Shown here piece by piece: positions 28,336 through 37,875 of a DNA stretch of 64,000 bases; the first letter of the stretch is position 1, and every line of letters begins with the position of its first letter. Where the stretch lies: positions 1,116,001 to 1,180,000 of the forward strand of contig NZ_PJMX01000001.1 in NCBI RefSeq assembly GCF_002846415.1. The letters run 5' to 3'. The DNA is from Streptomyces sp. TLI_146. Lineage in GTDB: Bacteria; Actinomycetota; Actinomycetes; Streptomycetales; Streptomycetaceae. Both the position numbers and the translations under genes were made by a program. A model generated the notes under the pieces. The model made no database searches. It worked only from the letters and a program-made list of their open reading frames with translations, and was not told the origin of the DNA.

Positions 28336-29160
28336 GCCCGGCATTCCGCGGCCCATACCCGGCAGCACCAGGAGTGACCCGGAGAGCGGATGCGGCTGCC
28401 GCAGACCCGTCCGGGCGGTGGTGATGTACAGGTCGGTGAGGTCCGGGCCGCCGAAGGCGCAGGCGGTGGGGCGGCGCACGGGCAGCTCGACGACCAGGCC
28501 CAGCGTGCCGTCCGGGTCGTAACGGCGCACCGCGGCCCCGTCCCAGAGCGCCACCCAGATGCCGCCGTCGGCGTCGACGGTGAGCCCGTCGGGGAAGCCG
28601 GAGCCGCTCTCGATGACGGCGAACGGCCGCCGCTCGTGGGCGAGTTGGCCGTCGTAGTCGAAGACATCGATGCGCCGGGTCGGGCTGTCGACGTAGTACA
28701 TGAGCCTGCCGTCCGGGCTCCAGGCCGTTCCGTTGCTCACCGACACCGGGCCGGGCAGCGCGGTGGTCGCGCCGTCGCCCGCGATCCGGGTGAGGGAGCC
28801 GCCGCCCGGCGTCTCGTCGTAGCGCATGGTGCCCGCCCAGAGGGCGCCGTCCGGTGCGACCGCCGCGTCGTTGCCGCGCCGCCCGGGCACGGGATCCCGC
28901 AGCAGCCACGAGAAGGCGCCGTCCGGGCCGTACAGCCCGACGCCGTCACGGAGGTTGACGACGAGGCCGCCGCCCGCGCGCGGCTTGGCGGCGCCGACGT
29001 GCTGCTCGGTCGCCATGACCGTACGGCGTCCGCTGCCCGGCTCGTACGTGTGGATCCGCGACGCCAGGATGTCGACCCAGATCAGCCGTCCGGTCGCCGG
29101 GTCCCAGGTGGGCCCTTCGCCGAGCTCGGCCGAGGCCCGCACGGCCACGTCCGGGTTCAT
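28318..29160 (-). CDS. SMP-30/gluconolactonase-family sugar lactonase
   Basis: This 280-residue six-bladed propeller has the calcium-site residues of the SMP-30 family: E14 near the N-terminus in ELGEGPTWD, the asparagine in RRGNDAAVAPDG, and NGTAWSPDG and GFPDGLTVD further on. The family hydrolyses aldonolactones to sugar acids. It starts with ATG at 29160, overlapping the iclR stop as ATGA, so regulator and enzyme are coupled. It would act between the dehydrogenase and the dehydratase of the opposite operon, completing an oxidative sugar pathway. Confidence 0.88.
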   Translation of the reverse strand: MNPDVAVRASAELGEGPTWDPATGRLIWVDILASRIHTYEPGSGRRTVMATEQHVGAAKPRAGGGLVVNLRDGVGLYGPDGAFSWLLRDPVPGRRGNDAAVAPDGALWAGTMRYDETPGGGSLTRIAGDGATTALPGPVSVSNGTAWSPDGRLMYYVDSPTRRIDVFDYDGQLAHERRPFAVIESGSGFPDGLTVDADGGIWVALWDGAAVRRYDPDGTLGLVVELPVRRPTACAFGGPDLTDLYITTARTGLRQPHPLSGSLLVLPGMGRGMPGTAFAG

Positions 29161-29927
29161 CGCGCGGCCCGGTGGCCGAGCCGCAGGGACAGGTCGCCCG
29201 CGCCCTTCAGCGCCAGCTCGGCGAGCTCTGTCTCGCGCGCCTCGGTCCACCGGATCATCGGTACGGAGATGGACAGCGCGGCGACGACCCGGCCCGCGCT
29301 GTCGCGCACCGGGGCGGCCACGCAGCTGACGTCCGGATTGGATTCGCGGTGCTCGAACGCGGTGCCCCGGGCCCGTATCTCGCTGAGCGCGGTGCGCAGC
29401 ACATCGGGGTCGGTGATGCTGTCGGGGGTCATGGCGACGAGCTCGGCGCCGCCGATCCTGGCGTCGAGCTCGGCTTCCGGGAGCGAGGCGAGCAGCATCT
29501 TGCCGACGGAGGTGCAGTGGGCGGGGAGGCGGCGGCCGGCGGCCGAGACCATGCGGACGGCGTGGGTGGAGTCCACTTTGGCGATGTAGATGACGTCGGT
29601 GTCCTCCAGGATCGCCACATGGACGGTCTCGTCACAGGTCTCGGCGACCTCGCGGGCCACCTGCTGCCCCTCGGCGGCCAGGTCCAGCTGCTCGGCGTAC
29701 CGGCTGCCGAGTTGATACGTGCGCACGCCGAGCCGGTAGCGCCCCGGCTGCTCGGGCACCGCGACCAGGTAGGAGCGGGCGGCCAGTGTGGTGACCAGCT
29801 CGTGGACCGTCGTACGCGGAAGCCCGAGCCTGCGCATGACGTCCGGCGCGGAGAGCGGCGCCTCGCTCTCCAGGAAGAGCTCCAGCACGTCCAGCGCTCT
29901 GGCCACCGCCGGCACGAGTCGCCCCAT
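29157..29927 (-). CDS. IclR-family transcriptional regulator
   Basis: This 256-residue regulator has an N-terminal winged helix (VPAVARALDVLELF, then SAPDVMRRLGLPRTTVHELV) and a C-terminal IclR effector domain with CTSVGKMLLASLP and SNPDVSCVAAPVRD. The start is ATG at 29927, where homology starts; TTG 29966 would add 13 residues. It is coupled to the lactonase gene and faces the sugar operon. The GTTCGA-N4-TCGAAC type palindromes at 19483, 19689 and 22124 are plausible operators; a half-site TCGAAC lies just before its own start. Confidence 0.93.
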   Translation of the reverse strand: MGRLVPAVARALDVLELFLESEAPLSAPDVMRRLGLPRTTVHELVTTLAARSYLVAVPEQPGRYRLGVRTYQLGSRYAEQLDLAAEGQQVAREVAETCDETVHVAILEDTDVIYIAKVDSTHAVRMVSAAGRRLPAHCTSVGKMLLASLPEAELDARIGGAELVAMTPDSITDPDVLRTALSEIRARGTAFEHRESNPDVSCVAAPVRDSAGRVVAALSISVPMIRWTEARETELAELALKGAGDLSLRLGHRAAR

Positions 29928-30026
29928 GGCCCGCCACCCACTCTCCGTGTTCGAAACTCCGGTCAACGGCCGGAATGACGAACACAGGCTAGCGACAGGG
30001 TGGTTCGGGGGGCAATGGGCGGGTGC

Positions 30027-30674
30027 TCAGCGCCTGCGTCGGGCGGCCGTCGACGCGGTGAGGATCCCATGGGCGGTGACGAGGCGGGCGCTGCCTTCGG
30101 CGAGTTGGTAGGCCAGCCCGACGACTCCGGTGTGGCCGGCGGCGACCTGGTCGGCGAGAACGCGGGAGCGGTCCAGGAGGAGGTCCACGGTGTGCAGTAT
30201 GTGCGTGTCGATGAGGTCGCTGTCCGAGGTGAGACCGGCGGCGCGGGCGGCCAGCACACTGGGGGTGACGCGCTCGACGACGTCCCGGACGTACCCGGCG
30301 GCGGGCAGCCCGTCCTCGACCGCGGCGCGGGCGGCCGCCACGGCGCCGCAGGAGTCGTGCCCGAGGACCACGACGAGGCGGCAGTCCAGCACGCTCGTGC
30401 CGTACTCGATGCTGCCCAGGACCTCCGGCCCCAGGACGTGCCCGGCGGTGCGCACCACGAACAGGTCGCCGAGACCCTGGTCGAAGATGATCTCGGCGGC
30501 CAGCCTGGAGTCGGAGCACCCCAGCAGCACCGCGAAGGGCTTGTGCGCCGGAGCGAGCTCGGCGCGCCGTGCGGCGTCCTGGTTCGGATGCCGCGGCGCC
30601 CCGGCCACGAAGCGCCGGTTCCCGGCGAGCAGGGCGTCGAGGGCGTCGGCGGGAGAGACGGGAGTGGATGCCAT
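30027..30674 (-). CDS. Beta-class carbonic anhydrase
   Basis: This 215-residue cytosolic enzyme has the complete zinc and catalytic set: C53, D55 and R57 in LLGCSDSRL, and H106 and C109 in VVVLGHDSCGAV. It interconverts carbon dioxide and bicarbonate. The length fits bacterial beta-class enzymes. The start is ATG at 30674. It stands alone on the minus strand, 99 bases beyond the iclR start, and has no evident partner gene. Confidence 0.95.
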   Translation of the reverse strand: MASTPVSPADALDALLAGNRRFVAGAPRHPNQDAARRAELAPAHKPFAVLLGCSDSRLAAEIIFDQGLGDLFVVRTAGHVLGPEVLGSIEYGTSVLDCRLVVVLGHDSCGAVAAARAAVEDGLPAAGYVRDVVERVTPSVLAARAAGLTSDSDLIDTHILHTVDLLLDRSRVLADQVAAGHTGVVGLAYQLAEGSARLVTAHGILTASTAARRRR

Positions 30675-30823
30675 GCCGGCAGACTCTACGAGGCGGGCGG
30701 GGGCGCGCGCACGGGCCGGAAGCCGCACTTGCGCGCCCAGGTTGACGCCTCTCAGCGGCTCCCAGGCTCAAGCGGGCCGGTTGGCGTTCGGCTCCCTCCG
30801 TACGGTCGAAGGTGACCGGCGCA

Positions 30824-31942
30824 TCAGGGCAGTACGACCTCGCAGGCGTTCAGCGCACCGCTGCCGTCCGTGCCGGTCCAGAACACGGCCAGGCGGTGGT
30901 TGCCGTGATCCCAGTCCATCTGGGGGACGAGGGCGGGGGCGGCGATACTGGTCTCCGGCAGGGTGTACACCGCGCCGATGGGGTCGGTCCCGGCCTTGAC
31001 CGCCGCGAGGTCGACCGGCGCCACATTGAGGTGGCCGGCGCCGTCGGTGCCGGTCCAGGCGATATAGACGGAGTCGCGGAACGGTGTGAAGGCCGCCGGC
31101 TCGCAGATGGCCCACTGCGCCGATCTCACCACCACCGGGGTGTCCGTCGCCGGTACGGCCGAGTCGGTGAACGCGAAGGACAGGGCCCCGTCGGAGGCCG
31201 TCCACATCCACACGGTGCCTTCCCAGCCCAGGCCGATGTTACGGACCGGGCCGCGCGGGGTGCCGAAGAAGGGCAGAGGGATCGTCTCACCGAAGCTGAT
31301 CCCGTTGGCCTGGGCGAGGACGACCCGGCCGTACTGGTCGACCACGTTGACCCGGTACCGCTGGAGCACCGACATGTCGGGGCCGCTCGTCCCGCCGATC
31401 TGCCCGTAGCCCACCAGGCCGTGCTGGGTCATACCGCCGGTCAGCTTCCAGTCCCCCGACGTCAGGGCGAAGTCGGCGACCTTGACCGCGCGTCCGTAGT
31501 CGATGCCCGTCCAGGCGAGCCGGGCGTCGTACGCACTCGTCACCCCCGGCAGGAACGACGGCGCGTAGTCGGAGGCGTCGGCCAGGATCGTCTTCTCCAG
31601 GGTCGAACCGGCGAACTGGCGCGGCGGGCCGATGACATTGGCGAGGGTGATGTTCCGGCTGTTGCGGTTGCCGCGCCACGCGAGGAGCGGGGTGTTGCCC
31701 GGCTGGGTCGCGGCGGGCGCGGCCGTGGTCGTCGCCTCCCACCAGGTCATCTTGTCCCGTACGCCCGCCGCGGCCGACCGCACGTGGCCCCGGCGCGACG
31801 GAGACGGCGAGGACCCTGAGGGCGAAGGGGCCGGAGAGGGGGCCGCGGCGGCGGGAGCGGCCGCGGCCAGTGGGCCTGCGACCAGTGCGGCCGCCCCGGC
31901 ACCCTTCAGCAGGGATCGGCGGGAGGGTAAGTGGTGCGTCAC
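30824..31942 (-). CDS. Secreted repeat protein, probable beta-propeller
   Basis: This 372-residue exported protein has a Tat-like signal (LPSRRSLLKGAGAAALVAG) and a Pro/Ser linker. The mature part carries a repeated strand motif: RLAWTGIDYGRAVKV, VYIAWTGTDGAGHLNV and LAVFWTGTDGSGALNA, with a tryptophan-rich central stretch. This spacing suggests blades of a lectin-like propeller. The start is GTG at 31942 after GGGGTGA. The function is not recognised; sugar binding at the cell surface is a guess. It ends close to the carbonic anhydrase gene but is not obviously linked. Confidence 0.65.
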   Translation of the reverse strand: MTHHLPSRRSLLKGAGAAALVAGPLAAAAPAAAAPSPAPSPSGSSPSPSRRGHVRSAAAGVRDKMTWWEATTTAAPAATQPGNTPLLAWRGNRNSRNITLANVIGPPRQFAGSTLEKTILADASDYAPSFLPGVTSAYDARLAWTGIDYGRAVKVADFALTSGDWKLTGGMTQHGLVGYGQIGGTSGPDMSVLQRYRVNVVDQYGRVVLAQANGISFGETIPLPFFGTPRGPVRNIGLGWEGTVWMWTASDGALSFAFTDSAVPATDTPVVVRSAQWAICEPAAFTPFRDSVYIAWTGTDGAGHLNVAPVDLAAVKAGTDPIGAVYTLPETSIAAPALVPQMDWDHGNHRLAVFWTGTDGSGALNACEVVLP

Positions 31943-32087
31943 GAGAATCACCCCTGGTTTCGGCAAACGTCGGGTGCAGCATCGCCACCGGCGGAACGGC
32001 CGCACAAGCACACGGTCCGCTCAGCGGACCGCGTACGTGTGCGGCACCCCGCACTCATCCCCGCAACGGCACCGTGCCTTTTCGGTC

Positions 32088-33170
32088 TCAGACCGGGCGC
32101 GGGATGTACGCCAGGCCGTGGGCGCCGGGCTCGCCCGCCTTGGCGATGTCCAGCCGGTTCAGCTCGCGCAGCGTCTCCAGGTCGACGATGTGCACCGTGG
32201 ACGAGACGACGCAGGACACGTACGCGATCCGGCCGTCCGGCGACGAGGTGATGGTCAGCGGGAAGAGCCCCACCTCGAGCTCGCCCAGCCGCTTGCGGGA
32301 GTCTGCGGAGAACACCGTGAGGCGGCCCGGCGCCTGGCGGCCGAGCTGGGACGCCGGGTCGGGTTCCATGCGCAGTTCGCCGACGAGCAGCTTGCCCGTC
32401 GAGGTGAGGTGGACCGGCAGGACGACGCCGTCGGTGGGCAGTGTGTCGACCACGGACGCCGTCCGGGCGTCGATGACCTTGATGCCCGTCTCCGGCCGGT
32501 TCTCGGCGGCGGAGAGGAAGGAACCGGCGTACGGCGAGGCGACGTAGGCGTGGGCGCCGTCGGCCGAGACGGCCAGGCCCTCGCTGCCCGGCACCTCGAC
32601 CTTCGCGGTGAGGACGCCCCGTTCGAGGTCGACTACCGACACGAACGGCGCTTCCTTGTTGGTGGCGTAGCCCGTCCTCCCCGCGGGGTCGATGGCGAAC
32701 CAGTGCGGGCCGGGCGCGTCCGTGTCGATCCTGCCCAGCGGCCGACGGGTCTCCGTGTCGATCACCACGACACCGCCGGGCCGGTCCGCCGAGCCCTCGA
32801 CGCTGACGTAGAGGCGACGGCGTTCCGTGTCCAACGCCAGCCCGTGCGGGCCGTGTTCGGGGGCAAGGTCGATGACCTCGACGATGCGGCGCGTATCGGG
32901 ATCGATGACGGTCAGCTCGGTGCGTCGGCCGCTGTTCGCGTGGTAATAGCCCGAGTGGTACGAGGTGGTGCACCACAGCAGGCGCTGCGTCGGGTCGAAG
33001 CACACCTCGTGGGGCTCGGCGATGATGTCGATCGTGTCGATGTGCCGGTCGGAGACGGTGTCGAAGAACGAGATGGCCGGCCCGCTCTGACTGACCACGG
33101 CCAGAACGTCGCCGTCCCGACCGGCGCGGGGGGACTGGTGCTCGGAGGCCATAGAAGGCGCAGAGGACAC
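32088..33170 (-). CDS. YVTN-type beta-propeller protein
   Basis: This 360-residue protein contains seven-fold repeats of the YVTN/NHL kind: TELTVIDPDTRRIVEVI, GVVVIDTETRRPLGRI, VSVVDLERGVLTAKVEV, IKVIDARTASVVDTL and VHIVDLETLRELNRL. No signal peptide is visible, so it is probably cytoplasmic. The start is GTG at 33170 with AAGGAG six bases before; ATG 33152 is an alternative. Such propellers serve as lactonases or binding scaffolds. It is divergent from a LysR gene that probably regulates it. Confidence 0.78.
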   Translation of the reverse strand: MSSAPSMASEHQSPRAGRDGDVLAVVSQSGPAISFFDTVSDRHIDTIDIIAEPHEVCFDPTQRLLWCTTSYHSGYYHANSGRRTELTVIDPDTRRIVEVIDLAPEHGPHGLALDTERRRLYVSVEGSADRPGGVVVIDTETRRPLGRIDTDAPGPHWFAIDPAGRTGYATNKEAPFVSVVDLERGVLTAKVEVPGSEGLAVSADGAHAYVASPYAGSFLSAAENRPETGIKVIDARTASVVDTLPTDGVVLPVHLTSTGKLLVGELRMEPDPASQLGRQAPGRLTVFSADSRKRLGELEVGLFPLTITSSPDGRIAYVSCVVSSTVHIVDLETLRELNRLDIAKAGEPGAHGLAYIPRPV

Positions 33171-33266
33171 GGAGGGCTCCTTGAGAGGGGCGAAAGGGAG
33201 GTCGGTCGTCACGCGGTGCGTTTCGCGGACGTCTCCACTCTCGCCACGGCTGGGGCCGCCGACAAT

Positions 33267-33291
33267 GCAAGAATGAGCACCTAATCCTTGC
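33267..33291. promoter_or_regulatory. Candidate LysR operator
   Basis: GCAAG and CTTGC form an inverted repeat around 15 bases in the 153-base divergent region between the propeller gene and lysR. The spacing and position suit a LysR recognition site; the site has not been tested. Confidence 0.45.
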
Positions 33292-33323
33292 CCCAAGCGT
33301 AAACATGCAGCTCAGGAGCATCA

Positions 33324-34235
33324 TTGGATCTCAATCTGCTGCGCGTCCTGGACGCCCTGCTCCAGGAGAACAGCGTGACGCGCGCCGCCGAGCGGCTCGG
33401 CACGTCACCGGCGGCCGTCAGCCGTACGCTGGCCCGGCTGCGGCGTGCCGTCGGCGACCCGCTCCTGGTCCGCGCGGGGCAGAGGATGGTCCCGACCCCG
33501 CGCGCCCTGGAACTCCGGGACGAGGTGGGCGCGTTGCTGCGCGGCTGCGACAACGTCCTGCGGCCCGGGGCCGGTTTCGACGCCGTGCACCTCCAGCGGA
33601 CGTTCACCGTGCAGGCCACCGACCTGCTCCTGACAGGGCTGGCCGGGGCCTTGACCGAACGGATCCACGCGGAGGCGCCGCACGTGGACGTGGTGTTCCT
33701 GCCTGAGGCGATCGAGGGCGGCCCCGCCCTGCGGCAGGGGCTGGTGGACGTGGAACTGGGAGTCCTCGGACACCTGGATCCGGAGATCCGCACCCGACAG
33801 CTCACGGAGCTGCCCCTGGTGGGCATCGCCCGCGGCGGGCACTCCCTGTTCGACGGGCGCATCACCGCCCGCCGTTTCGCCGCTGCCGACCACATCGGCA
33901 TCTCCCGGCTCGGCAAACGCCTGGGCCCCATCGACAGCGCACTGGCGGAACGCGGGTTGCGGCGCCGTATCTCGGTCGTCGTCCCCAGCCATACGAGCGC
34001 GATGATGCTCGCCCGCACCACCGACCTCGTCGCGCTCACCCTGGACGGCTGGCTCACGGACACCATCTCCGCGCTGGGGCTGCGCACGTTCCCCGTCCCC
34101 CTGGACCTGGCACCCCTCGAACTGGGGATGGCCTGGCACCCCCGGAACTCGACCGACCCGGGGCACCGGTGGTTCCGCGACCACCTGGCGGCCGCGGTGC
34201 TGGCCCCGTTCGGGACGGAGTCCGACGGGTCCTAG
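33324..34235 (+). CDS. LysR-family transcriptional regulator
   Basis: This 303-residue regulator has the LysR helix-turn-helix at the N-terminus (LNLLRVLDALLQENSVTRAA, GTSPAAVSRTLARLR) and the NodD/LinR-like substrate domain after it (FTVQATDLLLTGLAGAL; LPLVGIARGGHSLF). It starts with TTG at 33324, chosen because AGGAG lies five bases before and homology begins immediately. Divergent transcription from the propeller gene suggests control of that gene and itself. Its effector is unknown. Confidence 0.92.
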   Translation: MDLNLLRVLDALLQENSVTRAAERLGTSPAAVSRTLARLRRAVGDPLLVRAGQRMVPTPRALELRDEVGALLRGCDNVLRPGAGFDAVHLQRTFTVQATDLLLTGLAGALTERIHAEAPHVDVVFLPEAIEGGPALRQGLVDVELGVLGHLDPEIRTRQLTELPLVGIARGGHSLFDGRITARRFAAADHIGISRLGKRLGPIDSALAERGLRRRISVVVPSHTSAMMLARTTDLVALTLDGWLTDTISALGLRTFPVPLDLAPLELGMAWHPRNSTDPGHRWFRDHLAAAVLAPFGTESDGS

Positions 34236-34263
34236 CACCACACCCCCAGGCGGTGACGGTCAA

Positions 34264-34632
34264 TCAGCCAATGACCAGGCAGAACGGATGCCCGGCCGGA
34301 TCGGTGAAGACCCGCCACCTCTCCCCGCCCGGCTGCTGATCCGGCTTGCCCGCACCCAGCTCAAGGAGCCGGGCCTCGGCCTCGTCGAGATCGTCGACCT
34401 CGAAGTCGAGGTGGCTCTGCTGGGGAACGGTCTGGTCGGGCCAGTTGGGGGCTCGGTAGTCGTCGACCCGCTGAAAGCCGATGAAGAGCCCGTCCGGGCT
34501 GTTGAGTCCGGCGAACTCGGCGTCCGACTTCGGGTGGGGTTCGAGGCCGGTGGCCTGCTGGTAGAACGCCGCCAGGGCCAGCGGATCCGGGCAGTCCAGT
34601 GTGATGGCGGTCAACTTCATCTTCAGCGGCAT
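34264..34632 (-). CDS. VOC-family protein
   Basis: This 122-residue single-module glyoxalase/bleomycin-resistance-like protein opens with LTAITLDCPDPLALAAFYQQ, followed by SHLDFEVDDLDEAEARLLELG and the typical end FTDPAGHPFCLVIG. It belongs to the PhnB-like group common in actinomycetes and closely resembles the protein at 43380 in layout. The start is ATG at 34632 with GGAG six bases upstream. It converges with lysR over 28 bases. Its role is unknown; resistance or an isomerase-like function is possible. Confidence 0.85.
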   Translation of the reverse strand: MPLKMKLTAITLDCPDPLALAAFYQQATGLEPHPKSDAEFAGLNSPDGLFIGFQRVDDYRAPNWPDQTVPQQSHLDFEVDDLDEAEARLLELGAGKPDQQPGGERWRVFTDPAGHPFCLVIG

Positions 34633-34768
34633 GGCAACTCCGGGCCGATCGGCGGACTCTCGCATGCCCCACCTTAGAAGGGCGCCCGGGGACCGGGTCT
34701 GCCGGTGCGCTTGATGCGCTGCCCCCTCTCTTGAGCTGTTCACCTATACGGATCGAGTGCGTGAACCA

Positions 34769-34798
34769 TTGACGGGAACTTGGCGCCGGGGCTACTTT
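34769..34798 (+). promoter_or_regulatory. Sigma-70-type promoter for the lyase gene
   Basis: TTGACG (34769-34774) and TACTTT (34793-34798) are separated by 18 bases, matching a housekeeping promoter. Transcription would start about 85 bases before the lyase ATG. Confidence 0.6.
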
Positions 34799-34889
34799 GC
34801 CTCAGCCCAGCAGTCCCCATATCTGGTTCATGTTCATATACATAACCCGTGGGGTGCATACGATGCCGACTCCGACGTGAGGACACGCG

Positions 34890-37307
34890 ATGTCGCTTGA
34901 TCGCCGAGATGTCTTGCGATGCGGGGCAACCGCCGCCGTGGCGGCCGCTGTTCCGCTCCAGTCGGCCGTGCCCGCGGCGGCGGCGCCCGGGGATGGGGCA
35001 GGCGCAACGGACCACGCCAAGATCGTGGCTGCCTATCGGGAGCTCCAGATCGGCAACAACCTCAGCTCCCCCAGGAGAAACCGGGCAGTGGCGGCCCTGG
35101 ACCAGGTCGCGGTCGGCTACGACGCGGCCATGAACGTCGCCGCCGACCAGCTCTGGCCGGACCTGCCGGTGGGCCCCGGCAGCACCTACTTCCCCTCCAT
35201 GTACTACCGGCTGCGGACCATCGCCGTGGACTGGGCCACCCCCGGATCCGCCCTCTCGGCCCGGCCGGAGATGCCCGAGCGCATCACCACCGCGCTCGAC
35301 ACCCTCTACCGCACCCAGTACAACGAGAACACCACCGAGCTCGGCAACTGGTACTCGTACGAGATAGGTGTGCCCTACTGGCTGCTCCAGACCGTCGTCG
35401 CGCTCGGCGACCGGCTGCCCGCCCCCGACCGCGAACGCGTCCTGCGCCCCGTCCTGCGCTTCGTCGCCGACCCCAACCGCCGCACCAGCAATCCCGCCAC
35501 GGTGGAGACGGGCGCCAACCGCGCGGACAAGGCGCTCATCACCGTGGTGTCCGGCGCGCTCGCCGGCGACTCCGCCCGGGTCGCCACCGGGATCGCGGCG
35601 GTCACCGACACCGCCGGCGGTGGCGCGGCGGACCTGACCAGGCGCACCACCCGGGGCGACGGCTACCACCCCGACGGCTCGTTCATCCAGCACGACGTGG
35701 TGCCCTACCCCGGCCACTACGGCCTGGTCCTGCTCAGTGCGATCGCCGCCCTGACGTATGTCACCCAGGACACCGCGACCCGGCTCGCGCCCGCCGTGCG
35801 GGAGAAGTTCGAGCAGGTCGTCACGGATGTGCACGCGCCGTTCCTGTTCGCCGGGTCGATGATGGAGCCGGTGCGCGGCCGGATGCTGTCCCGCCAGGGC
35901 GAGACCGGGCACGACGCGGGCCACCAGTTCATCGCCTCGGTGGTGCTGCTGGCGAGGACCGCGACGGGCACGGCACGGACCCGGCTGTCCCGGCTTGCGG
36001 CGCGCTGGATCGCCGAGGGCACCTGGGCGCCGTACCTCGACGTGTCGAACGTGGGCCGGTTCGCGGGCGGTCTCCAGCCCGTCGGGGTGCCCGAGGTCGA
36101 ATTCGCCGAGCAACTGCCGCGCGTACCCACCGACTTCGACGACACGCCTCTGCACCGGACGTTTCCGCAGATGGACCGGATGGTGCACGTCACCCGCCGG
36201 TGGTCGGCCTCGCTCGGCACGGGATCGACGCGCGTCTGCCGCTACGAGTCCATCAACGGCATGAACCTGCACGGCTGGTACACCGGCGACGGCGTGCTCT
36301 ACACCTTCCTTCCCGAGCAGCAGGGCCACTACAGCGACGCCTACTGGCCAACGGTCGACGCCACGCTCCTGCCCGGCACCACCGTGAAGGACGCGGCCCC
36401 GCCGCCGCTGCCGGCCGACCCGCCGCGCACCACCCGCTCGTTCGCGGGCGGCGCGCGCTTCGACGGCCAACACGGCGTCCAGGCACTCGACTTCGTGTCG
36501 CAGGACGGCACCCTGTCCGCCAAGAAGGCGTGGTTCTTCACCCCCGACGCGGTCATCTGCCTGGGCGCGGCCATCACCGACTCCTCCGGCGCCCCCGTAC
36601 GTACGGCGATCGAGAACCGCGGCCTGGGCGAGGAGGGCACCGCCGACCTGCTCGTCGACGGCGTCCGTGACACCTCACCGCTCGGCCGCACCACCGTCGT
36701 GGCCAGCGCGCGCTGGCTGCACCTTGAGGGGACGGGCGGCTATGTACTCCTCGACGGTTACGACCAGAAGCCGCTCACGCTGCTGCGCGAGGACCGCACC
36801 GGCACCTGGCTGGGCATCGACACCGGCGCCAACACCCACGGCACCGCCGACCCGTACACCCGCCGCTACCAGAAGATCGTGCTCGACCACGGGGTCCGGC
36901 CCACCGGGGCGAGCTACGCCTACGCCGTACTGCCGGGCGCCTCGGCCGCCCAGACCCGCCGCGCCACCGGACGCTGGAAGGTGCTGGCCAACTCGGGCCA
37001 GGTGCAGGCGGTCCGCCTCGACGGACAGCTCACCGGCGCGTCGTTCTTCACCGCGGGCGCCGTCGACCGGGTGCAGGTGTCCGGCCCCGCCACCGCGATG
37101 TGGGGCCGCACCCGCGAGGGCTGGACCTGCTCCCTGGCGGACCCGACCCAGACGGGCGACACCGTACGCGTCACGGTCGATTCCGCCGGTCACCGTGTCG
37201 TACGCGCGGATCCCACCGTCACCGTGGTGGCCAGCCGCCCGAAGCTGGTGGTGGACATCAAGGTCGCCGGGTCGTTCGGCGCGACCCACTCCTTCACCGT
37301 CCGCTGA
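34890..37307 (+). CDS. Secreted PL8-family polysaccharide lyase
   Basis: This 805-residue secreted lyase of the hyaluronate/chondroitin/xanthan group begins with a Tat-like signal (SLDRRDVLRCGATAAVAAAV). It continues with an alpha-toroid domain carrying the aromatic patch NWYSYEIGVPYW and the catalytic residues N210 (VETGANRAD), H268 (GSFIQHDV) and Y277 (PGHYG), with the family's nine-residue His-to-Tyr spacing. The central and C-terminal beta domains follow. It breaks acidic polysaccharide by beta-elimination; the substrate cannot be fixed by eye. The start is ATG at 34890. A good promoter precedes it. Confidence 0.92.
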   Translation: MSLDRRDVLRCGATAAVAAAVPLQSAVPAAAAPGDGAGATDHAKIVAAYRELQIGNNLSSPRRNRAVAALDQVAVGYDAAMNVAADQLWPDLPVGPGSTYFPSMYYRLRTIAVDWATPGSALSARPEMPERITTALDTLYRTQYNENTTELGNWYSYEIGVPYWLLQTVVALGDRLPAPDRERVLRPVLRFVADPNRRTSNPATVETGANRADKALITVVSGALAGDSARVATGIAAVTDTAGGGAADLTRRTTRGDGYHPDGSFIQHDVVPYPGHYGLVLLSAIAALTYVTQDTATRLAPAVREKFEQVVTDVHAPFLFAGSMMEPVRGRMLSRQGETGHDAGHQFIASVVLLARTATGTARTRLSRLAARWIAEGTWAPYLDVSNVGRFAGGLQPVGVPEVEFAEQLPRVPTDFDDTPLHRTFPQMDRMVHVTRRWSASLGTGSTRVCRYESINGMNLHGWYTGDGVLYTFLPEQQGHYSDAYWPTVDATLLPGTTVKDAAPPPLPADPPRTTRSFAGGARFDGQHGVQALDFVSQDGTLSAKKAWFFTPDAVICLGAAITDSSGAPVRTAIENRGLGEEGTADLLVDGVRDTSPLGRTTVVASARWLHLEGTGGYVLLDGYDQKPLTLLREDRTGTWLGIDTGANTHGTADPYTRRYQKIVLDHGVRPTGASYAYAVLPGASAAQTRRATGRWKVLANSGQVQAVRLDGQLTGASFFTAGAVDRVQVSGPATAMWGRTREGWTCSLADPTQTGDTVRVTVDSAGHRVVRADPTVTVVASRPKLVVDIKVAGSFGATHSFTVR

Positions 37308-37421
37308 CACCCCATTCGTCACAGCGGTTCAGCGATTCAGGTGATCTTCCGGCTCGGGCAGTGCGTCACGGGTGCGTGGGGCGTTCACCACTACGTCCGT
37401 CATCTGTCCATGGAGGTAACC

Positions 37422-37841
37422 GTGAAAGCCGTGAAGTACGCGACCGGGCTGGCGCTGGGGCTGGCCGTGACCGCGACGATGGTCACCGGCACCGTTTCCG
37501 CCGCGCCGCACACCGCGTCCGCCCGTGCGACGATCCCGCTCACGAATGCCGACGACGGCCGTACCGTGACCGTGCACGCCGGGGACGAGATCAGGGTCCG
37601 GCTGACCGCCTACCGCGAGCAGGGCGTCATGTGGGTGTGGAGCGAGCCGCAGGCCAGTGTGCCCGCCACCTTGCGGCGGACCGGCGGCAACACGTCACCC
37701 GGCGGGGACGCGACCGCGGTCTTCGAAGTCACGGGGAGCGGCACCAGCGAGATCACCTCCCTGCGCAGGTGTGTCGCCCCGCAGGGACAGGTGTGCTCGC
37801 ACGCCGTTCCGCAGTGGAAGGCCACCATCAACGTCCAGTGA
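37422..37841 (+). CDS. Small secreted protein, possibly I42 inhibitor-like
   Basis: This 139-residue exported protein begins with GTG 37422, five bases after a perfect GGAGGT. A signal peptide (YATGLALGLAVTATMVTGTV, cut near SAAPHT) is followed by one small beta domain: GRTVTVHAGDEIRVRLTAY, WVWSEPQASV, TAVFEVTGSGTSEIT. Two cysteines (RRCVAPQGQVCSH) can pair. The order of strands faintly recalls chagasin-like protease inhibitors (I42), but the diagnostic loops are not clear. It follows the lyase by 114 bases and may be co-expressed. Confidence 0.6.
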   Translation: MKAVKYATGLALGLAVTATMVTGTVSAAPHTASARATIPLTNADDGRTVTVHAGDEIRVRLTAYREQGVMWVWSEPQASVPATLRRTGGNTSPGGDATAVFEVTGSGTSEITSLRRCVAPQGQVCSHAVPQWKATINVQ

Positions 37842-37875
37842 CGAAGGGGGCCCAGCCGTGAGGCCACGGACCCTC

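Noticed and set aside
34905..36670. Second plus-strand frame inside the PL8 lyase gene
   Set aside because: It is Arg/Pro-rich with no motif; the overlapping frame carries all lyase catalytic residues.
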